A stretch of DNA of 64,000 nt from Flavobacterium aquatile LMG 4008 = ATCC 11947. GTDB lineage: Bacteria > Bacteroidota > Bacteroidia > Flavobacteriales > Flavobacteriaceae. The translations under genes and the position numbers were made by a program. The notes under the pieces were generated by a model. The model searched no databases, had not been told where the DNA came from, and worked only from the letters and a program-made list of their open reading frames with translations. Where the stretch lies: NCBI RefSeq assembly GCF_000757385.1, contig NZ_JRHH01000003.1:372001-436000 (forward strand), read 5' to 3'. Position 1 is the first letter of the stretch. Each line of letters begins with the position of its first letter. This document shows, piece after piece, positions 41,682 to 50,357 of the stretch.

Positions 41682-44312
41682 ATGATTCCTGCACAATTCA
41701 ACGCTAAAGAAGTAGAACAAAAATGGTACGACTACTGGATGAAAAACGATTATTTTACATCCAAACCCGACCATAGAACGCCGTATACCATAGTAATTCC
41801 ACCACCAAACGTCACTGGAGTTTTACATATGGGACATATGTTGAATAACACTATTCAAGACGTATTAATTCGTCGTGCTCGTCTTAAAGGTTTCAACGCA
41901 TGTTGGGTTCCAGGAACCGATCATGCTTCAATTGCAACCGAAGCCAAAGTTGTAGCCAAACTAAAAAGCGAAGGAATCAACAAAAACGATTTAACAAGAG
42001 AAGAATTTCTAAAACACGCTTGGGATTGGACCAATAAATACGGAGGAACAATTCTAGAACAACTTAAGCAATTAGGATGTTCTTGCGATTGGAGTCGTAC
42101 AAAATTCACAATGGACGAAGATATGTCGGCGTCGGTAATTCACTCATTTGTAGATTTATACAACAAAGGATTGATTTATCGTGGTTACCGAATGGTAAAT
42201 TGGGATCCAGAAGCGAAAACGACTTTGTCTGACGAAGAAGTTATATTTGAAGAACGTCAAGGAAAACTTTATTTCATCAACTATAAAATCGAAGGTTCAG
42301 AAGATTTCTTAACCGTTGCAACAACACGTCCAGAAACTATTTTTGGGGATACTGCAATTTGTATCAATCCTACTGATGAACGTTTCACACATTTAAAAGG
42401 TAAAAAAGCCATCATTCCAATATCTGGAAGAGTTATTCCTATTATTGAAGACGAATATGTAGATGTAGAATTCGGAACTGGTTGTTTAAAAGTTACACCA
42501 GCTCACGACATGAACGACAAAACATTAGGAGAAAAACACAACCTAGAAATCATCGATATTTTCAATGAAGATGCCACTTTAAATTCTTTCGGATTGCATT
42601 ATCAAGGAAAAGACCGTTTTGTAGCTCGTGAAGAAATCGCAATCGAATTAGAAAATAATGGTTCGTTAGCTAAAACAGAAACACACCTTAATAAAGTAGG
42701 AACTTCAGAAAGAACCAAAGCCGTTATCGAACCTCGTTTGTCTGATCAATGGTTTTTGAGTATGGAAGAATTGGTAAAGCCAGCAATAAAAGCTGTTCTT
42801 GAAACCGAAGAAGTAAAATTATACCCAAGTCGTTTCAATAATACTTACAAACATTGGTTAGAAAACATTAGAGATTGGAACATTTCGCGTCAACTTTGGT
42901 GGGGACAACAAATTCCGGCTTATTTCTATGGCGATGGAAAAGAAGATTTTGTAGTTGCAAAAAACATTGAAGAAGCTTTAAAACTTGCTCAAGAAAAAAC
43001 TTCCAACTTCCAACTTCAAGCTTCCGATTTAATACAAGATGCTGATGCGCTTGATACTTGGTTTTCTTCATGGTTATGGCCAATAGCCGTTTTTGGTGGA
43101 ATTCTTGATCCTGAAAATGAAGATTACAAATACTATTATCCAACTAACGATTTGGTTACTGGTCCAGATATTTTATTCTTTTGGGTGGCTCGTATGATTA
43201 TTGCAGGTTATGAATATGCTGGTGAAAAACCATTTACAAATGTATATTTAACAGGTTTAGTTCGTGATAAACAACGTCGTAAGATGTCTAAATCACTTGG
43301 AAATTCTCCTGAACCATTAGAATTAATAGAGAAATTTGGTGCCGATGGTGTTCGTGTTGGATTACTTTTAAGCGCTTCTGCAGGAAACGACATCATGTTC
43401 GACGAAGAATTGTGCAACCAAGGAAAAGCATTTTCTAACAAAATCTGGAATGCCTTTAAATTGATAAAAGGTTGGGAAGTTTCAGATGCAATTCCGCAAC
43501 CAGAATCGTCTAAAGTGGCTATCGAATGGTATGAAACTAAGTTGCAAAGAACCTTAATTGAAATCGAAGAAAACTTTGATAAATATAGAATTTCAGATGC
43601 GTTAATGGCAATTTACAAATTGGTTTGGGACGATTTTTGTTCGTGGTTTTTAGAAATGATAAAACCGGCTTATCAACAACCAATTGATAAAGCTACGTTT
43701 GATAAAGCGATTGAAATGCTTGAAAATAATTTGAAATTATTACATCCATTTATGCCGTTTTTAACGGAAGAAATTTGGCAATATATTGCAGAACGAACTC
43801 CAGAGCAAGCTTTAATTGTTGGAGAATGGCCAGTTGCAAAATCGTATAACGAAAAGTTAATCAGCGATTTCGATTTTACAATTGAAGTAATTTCGGGAAT
43901 TAGAACCATCAGAAAAGATAAAAACATTCCGATGAAAGATGCCATCGATTTGAAAGTGGTTAATAACGAAAAAACAGCAACTTACTTCGATTCTGTAATT
44001 ATGAAATTAGGAAACATTACTTCATTAGAATATGTTTCAGATAAAGTAGACGGAGCGTTATCTTACAGAGTAAAATCGAATGAATATTTTATTCCAATTA
44101 CTGGAAATATTGATGTTGAAGCAGAAATTGCTAAACTATCAGAAGAGTTGACTTATACAATTGGTTTCCTAAAATCGGTACAAGTAAAATTATCAAATGA
44201 GAAGTTTGTTGCCAATGCCAAACCAGAAATCATTGAAAACGAACGCAAAAAAGAAGCCGATGCGCTTGCTAAGATTGCAACAATCGAGCAAAGTATTGCA
44301 AGTTTGAAATAA
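41682..44312 (+). CDS. valS: Valine--tRNA ligase
   Basis: An 876-residue class I aminoacyl-tRNA synthetase. The HIGH motif is HMGHMLNN (about residues 48-55, after PPPNVTG), the editing (CP1) domain holds TTRPETIFGDTA, and the KMSKS motif is KMSKSLGNSPEPLE (about 533). The anticodon-binding domain follows, and the C-terminal coiled coil is visible (LSEELTYTIGFLKSVQVKL). It charges tRNA-Val. At about residue 440 a short CTTCCAA micro-repeat encodes a small variable insert (KTSNFQLQASD), harmless to the frame. Confidence 0.98.
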   Translation: MIPAQFNAKEVEQKWYDYWMKNDYFTSKPDHRTPYTIVIPPPNVTGVLHMGHMLNNTIQDVLIRRARLKGFNACWVPGTDHASIATEAKVVAKLKSEGINKNDLTREEFLKHAWDWTNKYGGTILEQLKQLGCSCDWSRTKFTMDEDMSASVIHSFVDLYNKGLIYRGYRMVNWDPEAKTTLSDEEVIFEERQGKLYFINYKIEGSEDFLTVATTRPETIFGDTAICINPTDERFTHLKGKKAIIPISGRVIPIIEDEYVDVEFGTGCLKVTPAHDMNDKTLGEKHNLEIIDIFNEDATLNSFGLHYQGKDRFVAREEIAIELENNGSLAKTETHLNKVGTSERTKAVIEPRLSDQWFLSMEELVKPAIKAVLETEEVKLYPSRFNNTYKHWLENIRDWNISRQLWWGQQIPAYFYGDGKEDFVVAKNIEEALKLAQEKTSNFQLQASDLIQDADALDTWFSSWLWPIAVFGGILDPENEDYKYYYPTNDLVTGPDILFFWVARMIIAGYEYAGEKPFTNVYLTGLVRDKQRRKMSKSLGNSPEPLELIEKFGADGVRVGLLLSASAGNDIMFDEELCNQGKAFSNKIWNAFKLIKGWEVSDAIPQPESSKVAIEWYETKLQRTLIEIEENFDKYRISDALMAIYKLVWDDFCSWFLEMIKPAYQQPIDKATFDKAIEMLENNLKLLHPFMPFLTEEIWQYIAERTPEQALIVGEWPVAKSYNEKLISDFDFTIEVISGIRTIRKDKNIPMKDAIDLKVVNNEKTATYFDSVIMKLGNITSLEYVSDKVDGALSYRVKSNEYFIPITGNIDVEAEIAKLSEELTYTIGFLKSVQVKLSNEKFVANAKPEIIENERKKEADALAKIATIEQSIASLK

Positions 44313-44319
44313 AAATAAA

Positions 44320-44354
44320 AATCCCGAGTTAGTAAATTAACTCGGGATTTTTTA
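44320..44354. terminator. Terminator after valS
   Basis: Perfect 12-bp stem AATCCCGAGTTA / TAACTCGGGATT with a 6-nt loop and T tract; it also ends the convergent gene at 44352. Confidence 0.92.
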
Positions 44355-44744
44355 ATTATCAAGAATTTTTTGTAAATCTCCTGTTAATTCCATTCCTTCA
44401 AACTTAGTAAAATAAGTCATTACATTTCCTTCAATTTTCAAGATTTTTACTGGCATTTCTTTTCCAGTCATGTTTTTCTTTAATCTTTTAGTACTTGGAT
44501 TTATTATTTTTTTGTAAGTTAGTGTGTACTCACATTCAGAAATCCAATCGATGTAAAGATGGACTTCTTCTCCGGTTTCTTCATAGCGTTCAATCTGTAA
44601 TTTTTCAGTTCGAATAACAATAATTCCAGATAAATTAGGATCTGTATATCTAAATTCGCCAGTTCTAAAATCAGTACAATCTAAATCTTGTGAAAAAGCA
44701 ATAGAGGATGCAATCAAAAAAAATGTAACTAGATATTTGAGCAT
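44352..44744 (-). CDS. Small exported protein of unknown function
   Basis: A 130-residue protein with signal peptide (ASSIAFSQD). The mature start is DLDCTDFRTGEFRY, followed by strands with charged residues (IIVIRTEKLQIERYEETG ... WISECEYTLTYKKI). Two cysteines (in DCTDF and SECEY) could pair. I do not recognise a named family, though similar short secreted proteins are frequent in flavobacteria. It lies 8 bp downstream of the DUF1456 gene, so it is probably co-transcribed with it. Confidence 0.7.
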   Translation of the reverse strand: MLKYLVTFFLIASSIAFSQDLDCTDFRTGEFRYTDPNLSGIIVIRTEKLQIERYEETGEEVHLYIDWISECEYTLTYKKIINPSTKRLKKNMTGKEMPVKILKIEGNVMTYFTKFEGMELTGDLQKILDN

Positions 44745-44752
44745 AGTTTTAA

Positions 44753-45196
44753 TTATCCTTTAGGATTTTTACCATTTTTGTAGTTTACTTTTTCTACAAT
44801 TTCAATTTTTTTAGTTGGCTTTTTATCTTTAAATTTTGGTTTAGCAGCAGTACTTTTCTTGAAATCACCTGCTTTAAATTCTTTCGGTGGAGCCGTAGCT
44901 TTTTCTGATTTTGTAAATTCTTTTGGGCGTGCTTCTTGCTTGTGAACGGCAATTACATCCATAGGTATTTTCGGATTTTCTTTTGTTCCACGCAAGTGAA
45001 TTACCAATCCATTTAGGAAATTACGCAGTACTTGATCGCCACATTCTACATATTTAGGATGATCGGCATTGCGAAAGAAATTCCCAATTTCACCTTTAGA
45101 CATTCTAAAATCTACCAACATTAAAATTTGTTCTATTTGGTCGTCACGAAGCATTAATGCTACACGTAGTTTCTTGAAAATATCGTTATTTGTCAT
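44753..45196 (-). CDS. DUF1456-family (YehS-like) cytoplasmic protein
   Basis: A 147-residue protein. Residues 1-75 are one DUF1456 unit: MTNNDIFKKLRVALMLRDDQ, RMSKGEIGNFFRN, and LRNFLNGLVIHLRG. YehS itself carries two such units; here the second is replaced by a lysine-rich, low-complexity tail (about residues 95-147, with KPKFKDKKPTKK). Function is unknown; the basic tail could bind RNA. It is followed by the small exported protein gene. Confidence 0.88.
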   Translation of the reverse strand: MTNNDIFKKLRVALMLRDDQIEQILMLVDFRMSKGEIGNFFRNADHPKYVECGDQVLRNFLNGLVIHLRGTKENPKIPMDVIAVHKQEARPKEFTKSEKATAPPKEFKAGDFKKSTAAKPKFKDKKPTKKIEIVEKVNYKNGKNPKG

Positions 45197-45234
45197 TTTT
45201 TCTGTATTAAATATTTTGTTTTATTCTTCCAGCT

Positions 45235-46035
45235 TTAGAAAAGCCAAAGATACGCCTTTTTGAAACCTTCTCGCCATAATTTTTCATTGTGTTGTCCGCC
45301 TTCAACAATGATTTTTTTATTTAAATTTTTGCAATAACAACGTTTTGAATTTACTTGTGACTCCATATTATTTAAATCCCGCACCATATCATCATCGCCT
45401 TCCTTGTCGCCACACAATAAATATACTTTTGTTTTGAATGTTTCCGTTTTTTCCATCAATTCAAAAATTTCTTTTCTGTTGAACCAAAAAGCAGGTGAGA
45501 AGCAACCCACTTTACCAAATACTTTTGGATATTTTAAGGCACCATAAAACGAAACTAATCCGCCAAGAGAACTCCCAAAAAGAGCCGTATTAAAGGCGTT
45601 TGTTTTGGTTCTATACTTTTTATCAACATACGGCTTTAATGTTGAAACTATAAAATCTAAATAATTATCGGCATTTCCACCACCATATTTTTCATGTTTA
45701 AAAGGCGTCAATTCTTCCATTCGTTTTTCGCCTCCATGTTCAATTCCGATGACAATTACTTGAGCCGAAATACTATCAAGAGTTTCATCAATATTCCATT
45801 CGCCTACGTAAGAAGTTTTTGCATCAAATAAATTTTGAGCATCGTGCATGTAAATTACAGGAAATTTTTTATCAGAACTGGAGTAATTTTTAGGAAGGTA
45901 AACCCAGATTTTTTTAGTTGTTTTTAATTGAGGTGCATCAATTGTAAATGTTGAAACTTGCTTGCTAGCAGTACTTTGCTGCGCATTGGAACTCCAAAAA
46001 AACAAAATTGATAAAAGCGCTAAAATAAATTTCAC
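45235..46035 (-). CDS. Exported esterase D-like alpha/beta hydrolase
   Basis: A 266-residue protein with signal peptide (FFWSSNAQQ). The fold and catalytic residues match the putative esterase (Esterase D / Fes-like) family: VYLPKNYSSSDKKFPVIYMHDAQN, nucleophile Ser in FGSSLGGLVS, acid in LCGDKEGDDD, and His in VEGGQHNEKLW. Some relatives release iron from siderophores or cleave carbohydrate esters; the substrate here is unknown. Monocistronic, divergent from the TerB-like gene. Confidence 0.9.
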   Translation of the reverse strand: MKFILALLSILFFWSSNAQQSTASKQVSTFTIDAPQLKTTKKIWVYLPKNYSSSDKKFPVIYMHDAQNLFDAKTSYVGEWNIDETLDSISAQVIVIGIEHGGEKRMEELTPFKHEKYGGGNADNYLDFIVSTLKPYVDKKYRTKTNAFNTALFGSSLGGLVSFYGALKYPKVFGKVGCFSPAFWFNRKEIFELMEKTETFKTKVYLLCGDKEGDDDMVRDLNNMESQVNSKRCYCKNLNKKIIVEGGQHNEKLWREGFKKAYLWLF

Positions 46036-46095
46036 GAGATTTAATTTTTAAATTTTAACAAAATTTAATATTTTAGCTGAAAATACTCCATTTTG

Positions 46096-46497
46096 ATGAA
46101 CACAAAGGAACAAAAAATTAGTTTATTATCAGACATGATTGCTTTTGCAATTGTTGATGGTGAATTGCACGAAAGAGAATATCTGTTTTTGTCTATAATT
46201 GCAGTGGAATTAGGCATAAATAAAGACGAATTGAACCAGCTTTTTCATGAAGAAAACCGTAGTGAAATTATCAAAAGTGATTTTGAACGAATTCAACAAT
46301 TTTACAGATTGGCTTTATTGATGCATTGTGACGGCATACTTCATGAACGGGAGTTGAATAAAATTTATGAAATTGGAATCAACATGGGATTAAATCCGTT
46401 TGCAATGAAACGCGTTTTAAAAGCTATGGAACAATCGCCAACACGAATGGTTCATCCTGACTATTTACTCGAAGTTTTTCAAGAACAACTTAATTAA
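46096..46497 (+). CDS. TerB-like helical protein
   Basis: The ATG at 46096 gives 133 residues. The all-helical pattern LLSDMIAFAIVDGELHEREYLFLSIIAVELGI ... LALLMHCDGILHERELNKIYEIG carries two D-G-x-x-[HS]-x-x-E repeats, the TerB/DjlA-N signature that may bind metal. There is no signal, so it is cytoplasmic. No other tellurite-type ter gene is near. Function unknown. Confidence 0.82.
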   Translation: MNTKEQKISLLSDMIAFAIVDGELHEREYLFLSIIAVELGINKDELNQLFHEENRSEIIKSDFERIQQFYRLALLMHCDGILHERELNKIYEIGINMGLNPFAMKRVLKAMEQSPTRMVHPDYLLEVFQEQLN

Positions 46498-46505
46498 TAT
46501 AAAGA

Positions 46506-46531
46506 AAGGTTTGCTTTTTACAGCAAACCTT
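46506..46531. terminator. Hairpin between TerB-like gene and secreted cluster
   Basis: AAGGTTTGCT / AGCAAACCTT stem with a 6-nt loop. The T tract is weak in both directions, so it is a likely but not strong bidirectional terminator. Confidence 0.6.
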
Positions 46532-46555
46532 CATCTGGTATAAATATCTCGATAT

Positions 46556-46711
46556 CTATTTTTTTTTAAATGTAGTTTTTTTAATTAATTTATTTTGGTT
46601 AATAATATTGAGTTCATAATCGCCTTTTTCCATTTGATTTATATTTAAATAAATTTTATTGGATGGTAATTGCTCAATTTTAGACTCATATTTAATTTTC
46701 TTTGGTGGCAT
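46556..46711 (-). CDS. Small 51-residue ORF, in frame after the upstream stop
   Basis: The ATG at 46711 opens a 51-codon frame ending at TAG 46556. Its protein (MPPKKIKYESKIEQLPSN ... LNINQMEKGDYELNII ... KKTTFKKK) resembles the end of a sorting or beta-sandwich domain (x-K-G-D-Y-x-L-x-I-I). It is in the same frame as the preceding gene, separated only by TAA and three codons. It could be a separate tiny gene or the tail of a gene broken by a nonsense mutation. It has no signal peptide of its own. Confidence 0.45.
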   Translation of the reverse strand: MPPKKIKYESKIEQLPSNKIYLNINQMEKGDYELNIINQNKLIKKTTFKKK

Positions 46712-46720
46712 TAGAAGTAG

Positions 46721-47227
46721 TTACATCTTTTTATAATAAATTGCTGTTTTATCTTTCAAAAAACAAGTTTTATCTCCAATTTTAACTAGAATTGTAGCTT
46801 TTGTTTCAGTTTCATCCTCTGGTTCTATTGCTGTAGAATTGGTATCAAATTCAAATTCATATAGATATACCGAACCATCATCAGCTTTTTCAAAATTTTG
46901 TTTTCTCATTGAGGTCATCGGTACCAATCGATGTCCTATCCAGTTGAGACTGAAAAATTTAATTGGGCAATTTTTTTTATTTTCAAAATCAATAAGTTGT
47001 AGTTTATATGTTCGTTTGGGTTTGATAGAATTGAGTTTTATAATTCTAATTTTGAAATCGATAGAATTGCAATCGCAAGTAGAATTGGTATTTGGAAGCA
47101 CTTTAATACCTTTATTTATAGTTGCAGTTTGTGTGTTTTTTTGTGAAAATGAAAGTTGTGTTACTAGTAAAATGAGTAAAAATAGTGTGCTTTTTAGGTT
47201 TGATATTTTGATGCTATTTGCTTTCAT
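46721..47227 (-). CDS. Exported protein of unknown function, secreted cluster
   Basis: A 168-residue protein with an N-terminal hydrophobic signal (LFLLILLVTQLSFSQ). The mature part includes STCDCNSIDFKIRIIKL and KNCPIKFFSLNWIG strands, a beta-rich pattern with four cysteines. I recognise no family. It is the last full gene of the minus-strand run from 52002, with a 2-bp gap to the gene before it. The frame stays open after its stop for three codons into the 51-residue ORF. Confidence 0.65.
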   Translation of the reverse strand: MKANSIKISNLKSTLFLLILLVTQLSFSQKNTQTATINKGIKVLPNTNSTCDCNSIDFKIRIIKLNSIKPKRTYKLQLIDFENKKNCPIKFFSLNWIGHRLVPMTSMRKQNFEKADDGSVYLYEFEFDTNSTAIEPEDETETKATILVKIGDKTCFLKDKTAIYYKKM

Positions 47228-47229
47228 AG

Positions 47230-48003
47230 TTATTGTTTCTTTAGATTTTTCATCATTTCTTCTACTGCTTGATCCATTCCTTCCATTTCTTCTTTTTTAA
47301 ATTCAGATGCGTTGAAGTTTATGGCTACACCTTCAATTTTAGTAAGCGTAATGATATTTCCGTTGTTTTCGATACTTGTACTTAAAACAGTTTTTCCATC
47401 TATTTGATAAAATCCTAAACCTGCAAAACTCAATTGATTTTTGAATTGGTTTTTGCCCGAAATGCTGTTGTCGTTGAGATACACAATTACTTTGTCTTTT
47501 TCTGATGTTTTGGAGTTGTTGTAAGGATATCCAACAATATTTTGATTCGTGAATTTTTTAGATGGATTGCTGTCTTTCTTAAGTGTAACATTATCCATTT
47601 TAAAATCGTTTTTCGGATTTATTGGAATAGACATCACTGTTTTTTTACCTTTTCTATCTGTAGAATAAATATAATTTTTTAGTGAATGACTGTATACCAT
47701 GAAGTTGAAGTTTTTATCATTTGGATTGAATGTTTCGCTTCCTTTTTTAGAATTTAGAACTCCAAAATAACCATGCTTTGTATTGAAATAAGTTGAGGTT
47801 TCAATGGTTTTTCCACTTTTGTCTTTCATAGTGTAAGTTAATTTTACATTGAAAAAAAGTTTTTGTTTCGTAGAAATTTCTTTCGGTTTGAACTTACTAA
47901 AAATTCCTTTCGAACCAAGAAGTGTGTCGATTTTTATTGGTTTTGTTTGTGCAAAATTAACGCAGCAAACCAGAGCCAAAATCATTGTAATTAATTTTTT
48001 CAT
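47230..48003 (-). CDS. Exported protein of unknown function (DUF4412-like pattern)
   Basis: A 257-residue protein with signal peptide (CCVNFAQT). Strand patterns (FNVKLTYTMKDKSGKTIE ... YFGVLNSKK ... YIYSTDRKGKKTVMSI) and a Met/Glu-rich C-terminal helix (EEMEGMDQAVEEMMKNL) recall DUF4412/GLPGLI-type secreted proteins but I would not assign it. In the same run as its neighbours, gaps 2 and 18 bp. Confidence 0.65.
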   Translation of the reverse strand: MKKLITMILALVCCVNFAQTKPIKIDTLLGSKGIFSKFKPKEISTKQKLFFNVKLTYTMKDKSGKTIETSTYFNTKHGYFGVLNSKKGSETFNPNDKNFNFMVYSHSLKNYIYSTDRKGKKTVMSIPINPKNDFKMDNVTLKKDSNPSKKFTNQNIVGYPYNNSKTSEKDKVIVYLNDNSISGKNQFKNQLSFAGLGFYQIDGKTVLSTSIENNGNIITLTKIEGVAINFNASEFKKEEMEGMDQAVEEMMKNLKKQ

Positions 48004-48021
48004 GATTTTTAATTTTATAGA

Positions 48022-48531
48022 TTATTCGATTCCTTCGTTGATGCAACGAATTCCTTTGGTTTCAATTTTTTCAAAGCGAATGTCTTTGAGAACGTAAGCA
48101 TTCTTAACAAACTTGACTATCCTCTTTGATCCAGAAAACACAATTGCAACGATATTTTCGTTTGATTTTCCATTTTTCCTAGAACAATCATAAGTTCTTA
48201 TTTCGTAATTTTTAGGAATAGAAATTACTTTTAGAACATCTATTATTCGATATTGGTCTGGGTTTGTTTTAATTTTTTTGCTCAGTAAAACAACAGCAGT
48301 TTTTCCTTTTCGAAAGACTTCAATTGATGATAAAAACGGACCCTCATTTGGATTTCCAATAACAATTCCTTGTTCGTATTTATAATTTTTTAGTGCTTCA
48401 ATTTGATTTTCTGATGTATAAGTTTTTCCAATAATGGTTTTGAAATCTGCGGCCAATTTGCCTTGAGCGAGAGCTTTTTGCGTAATTAAAAACAAAGTAA
48501 TAATTGCAATTACAAATAAATTTTTAATCAT
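48022..48531 (-). CDS. Exported protein of unknown function, secreted cluster
   Basis: A 169-residue protein with signal peptide (TQKALAQGK). The mature part is mixed alpha/beta with KTAVVLLSKKIKTNPDQYRIIDVLKV in outline and two late cysteines (TYDCSRK and GIRCINE). No family recognised. Gaps of 18 and 15 bp to its neighbours support an operon. Confidence 0.62.
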   Translation of the reverse strand: MIKNLFVIAIITLFLITQKALAQGKLAADFKTIIGKTYTSENQIEALKNYKYEQGIVIGNPNEGPFLSSIEVFRKGKTAVVLLSKKIKTNPDQYRIIDVLKVISIPKNYEIRTYDCSRKNGKSNENIVAIVFSGSKRIVKFVKNAYVLKDIRFEKIETKGIRCINEGIE

Positions 48532-48546
48532 TTTGTTTTTTTTAGA

Positions 48547-48846
48547 TTATTTTGGAGTTCTACCTGTATTGTTATTTCGTTCTCTTTCTTTTCTAATTCG
48601 TTCTCGCTTAGCTTGTTGACTATTTATGTCGCTATTTTTGTCTCTTTTTTGATTTTCTGTTTCCAATTTTTTGCAATCCAAGTAAGCTCTCATTATTTTT
48701 AATTGCTCCTTTTGTGTTTTTCCTTTCATTTCATCCTTTGGATATTTGCACTTTGAAGACGATGCTGGATTATCTGAAGCTTTTTTTTGACCAAAGCAAA
48801 CCATCACATTAAGACTTAAAACAACTACGATTATTATTTTTTTCAT
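48547..48846 (-). CDS. Small exported charged protein, secreted cluster
   Basis: A 99-residue protein with signal peptide (NVMVCFGQKK). The mature chain is highly charged and probably helical (KTQKEQLKIMRAYLDCKKLE ... QQAKRERIRKERERNNN) with two cysteines (SSKCKYP and LDCKK). No family recognised. It lies 12 bp downstream of the 497-residue protein gene. Confidence 0.6.
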   Translation of the reverse strand: MKKIIIVVVLSLNVMVCFGQKKASDNPASSSKCKYPKDEMKGKTQKEQLKIMRAYLDCKKLETENQKRDKNSDINSQQAKRERIRKERERNNNTGRTPK

Positions 48847-48858
48847 ATCTACTTTTAT

Positions 48859-50352
48859 TTATTCAACTATAAATTTTTTGCTTCTGGAATCGCCAGTAAA
48901 CATGTGAATTGGCGCGCCAACTCGATCAACTAAAATTTTTGACTGACCGTTTTTTGTAATTGTGATTTTTATTTTATCTACGTGCCAATTATCTGCAAAC
49001 ATTCCGCCACCGCCAGTGTGTCTAATTTCTACCTCTTTTATATCATTTATATCAATTTCTGTTGAGTTTGGAATCGCTTTAGTAACTGAATTTTCTGTAA
49101 AATTGTTCCACTTTGCAGTATCGTTTATATTGTTTAAACTTACAGTTTTACTAGAATTTTTGAAAGTTAATTTGATATTGACATTATTTCCGCTACCGCC
49201 TTCAAGATTATCACCACCAGTTCCAAAAACACAATTTAGAGAGGCATTTTTATTAGAATTTGATGTACTTGCAACGTTATTTTGTGCTGGGCAAAGTCCG
49301 TTTATTTTTAAGGATAATGATGTTCCGGTGGTGTTGTTACTGTCTCTGTTTTCATAAACAAATCGGTATAAATTCTCGTTTGAACCGCTGGGACTCATAT
49401 AATTCATTGTGGCAGATTTCATTATTCCATCGACTTTAATTCTAGAAGTTATTGTTACTTTATTTAAATTCCAGTTGTCACCTACAATTGCAGTTATATT
49501 ATTTGCAGAACCACCTTTTGGAATTCTACTGACTATGACTTCTTGAATGTCTTGGCAATTGACATCTGCTGGAAGATTAAGCGTAACTCTTCGGATGGAA
49601 TTGTTTGGCCATTCGCGTCCTTCATTGGCATTTTCCTTTACTAAATCGGTTTTGTTTTTTATTTTTAAAGTAATTTTTACTCCTTCCATAAAATCTTTTG
49701 GGTCTAAATTATCGTTACCGGTTTTAAAATCGATGTCCAATTTATTATCTGATTTTGGAGTGACAAAAACCGATGGACTTTTAACAGGTTGTGCGACTTG
49801 GGTGACTTGAACTGATGACGTTGTAGCAACTGGTGAGAAAGTAAAAAGTGAACGATGTTGTGTATTGGTTTGATCACCACTAATTTTAAGATACGATTCT
49901 GGTCTAGTCAATTCTTCTTCAGATACTGTAAGTTTTGCATCGTAATCCTTATTTGAAACACTAGGTTGGATAAAATATTTCCCAGATGTATATTCTTTAA
50001 TAATAAATGATTGTGTTTGAATTGATGCTAATGGTTTTTGATTTTCTAGATATAAAAATTCTAAAACACCTTTTCCGTTTGGTGTTAATTTATAAGTAAT
50101 ACATTTTTTTCGTTGTACCGATTGGATGTAATATAAATTATCTGAATTTCTAACCTTTTTTACATCCCAATATTGGTACTCGCAATAGGTGTTGGGTGCG
50201 CATGTTTCTTTTAACACAAATCCTTCAAAACCATTTAGCTGCATTGCTTTTTGATTTAAATCAAGTTTGATAATGTATCTTCCTGGAATGATTTGTGAGT
50301 GCATCAAACTTTGAAATCCTATAAAAAGAAAAAATATTTTTAAAATTTTCAT
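48859..50352 (-). CDS. Secreted protein with ricin-like N-terminus and two PLAT/LH2-like domains
   Basis: A 497-residue protein with signal peptide (QSLMHSQ). Residues about 20-170 have a beta-trefoil-like look (GRYIIKLDLNQKAMQL ... YYIQSVQRKKCITY ... GKYFIQPSV). Then come two units that look like PLAT/LH2: DIDFKTGNDNLDPKDF ... WPNNSIRRVTLNL ... VGDNWNLNKVTI at about 208-340, and CVFGTGGDNLEGGSGNNVNI ... VEIRHTGGGGMFADNWHVD at about 375-497. The TG-x-D and DNW motifs are the PLAT hallmarks. These domains bind lipids, proteins or sugars. No catalytic domain is seen. Confidence 0.65.
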   Translation of the reverse strand: MKILKIFFLFIGFQSLMHSQIIPGRYIIKLDLNQKAMQLNGFEGFVLKETCAPNTYCEYQYWDVKKVRNSDNLYYIQSVQRKKCITYKLTPNGKGVLEFLYLENQKPLASIQTQSFIIKEYTSGKYFIQPSVSNKDYDAKLTVSEEELTRPESYLKISGDQTNTQHRSLFTFSPVATTSSVQVTQVAQPVKSPSVFVTPKSDNKLDIDFKTGNDNLDPKDFMEGVKITLKIKNKTDLVKENANEGREWPNNSIRRVTLNLPADVNCQDIQEVIVSRIPKGGSANNITAIVGDNWNLNKVTITSRIKVDGIMKSATMNYMSPSGSNENLYRFVYENRDSNNTTGTSLSLKINGLCPAQNNVASTSNSNKNASLNCVFGTGGDNLEGGSGNNVNIKLTFKNSSKTVSLNNINDTAKWNNFTENSVTKAIPNSTEIDINDIKEVEIRHTGGGGMFADNWHVDKIKITITKNGQSKILVDRVGAPIHMFTGDSRSKKFIVE

Positions 50353-50357
50353 AATAA

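Noticed and set aside
42980-43030. CTTCCAA micro-repeat in valS
   Set aside because: It keeps the reading frame and encodes a short variable loop before the conserved DADALDTWFSSW block; a known type of local slippage without sign of mobility.
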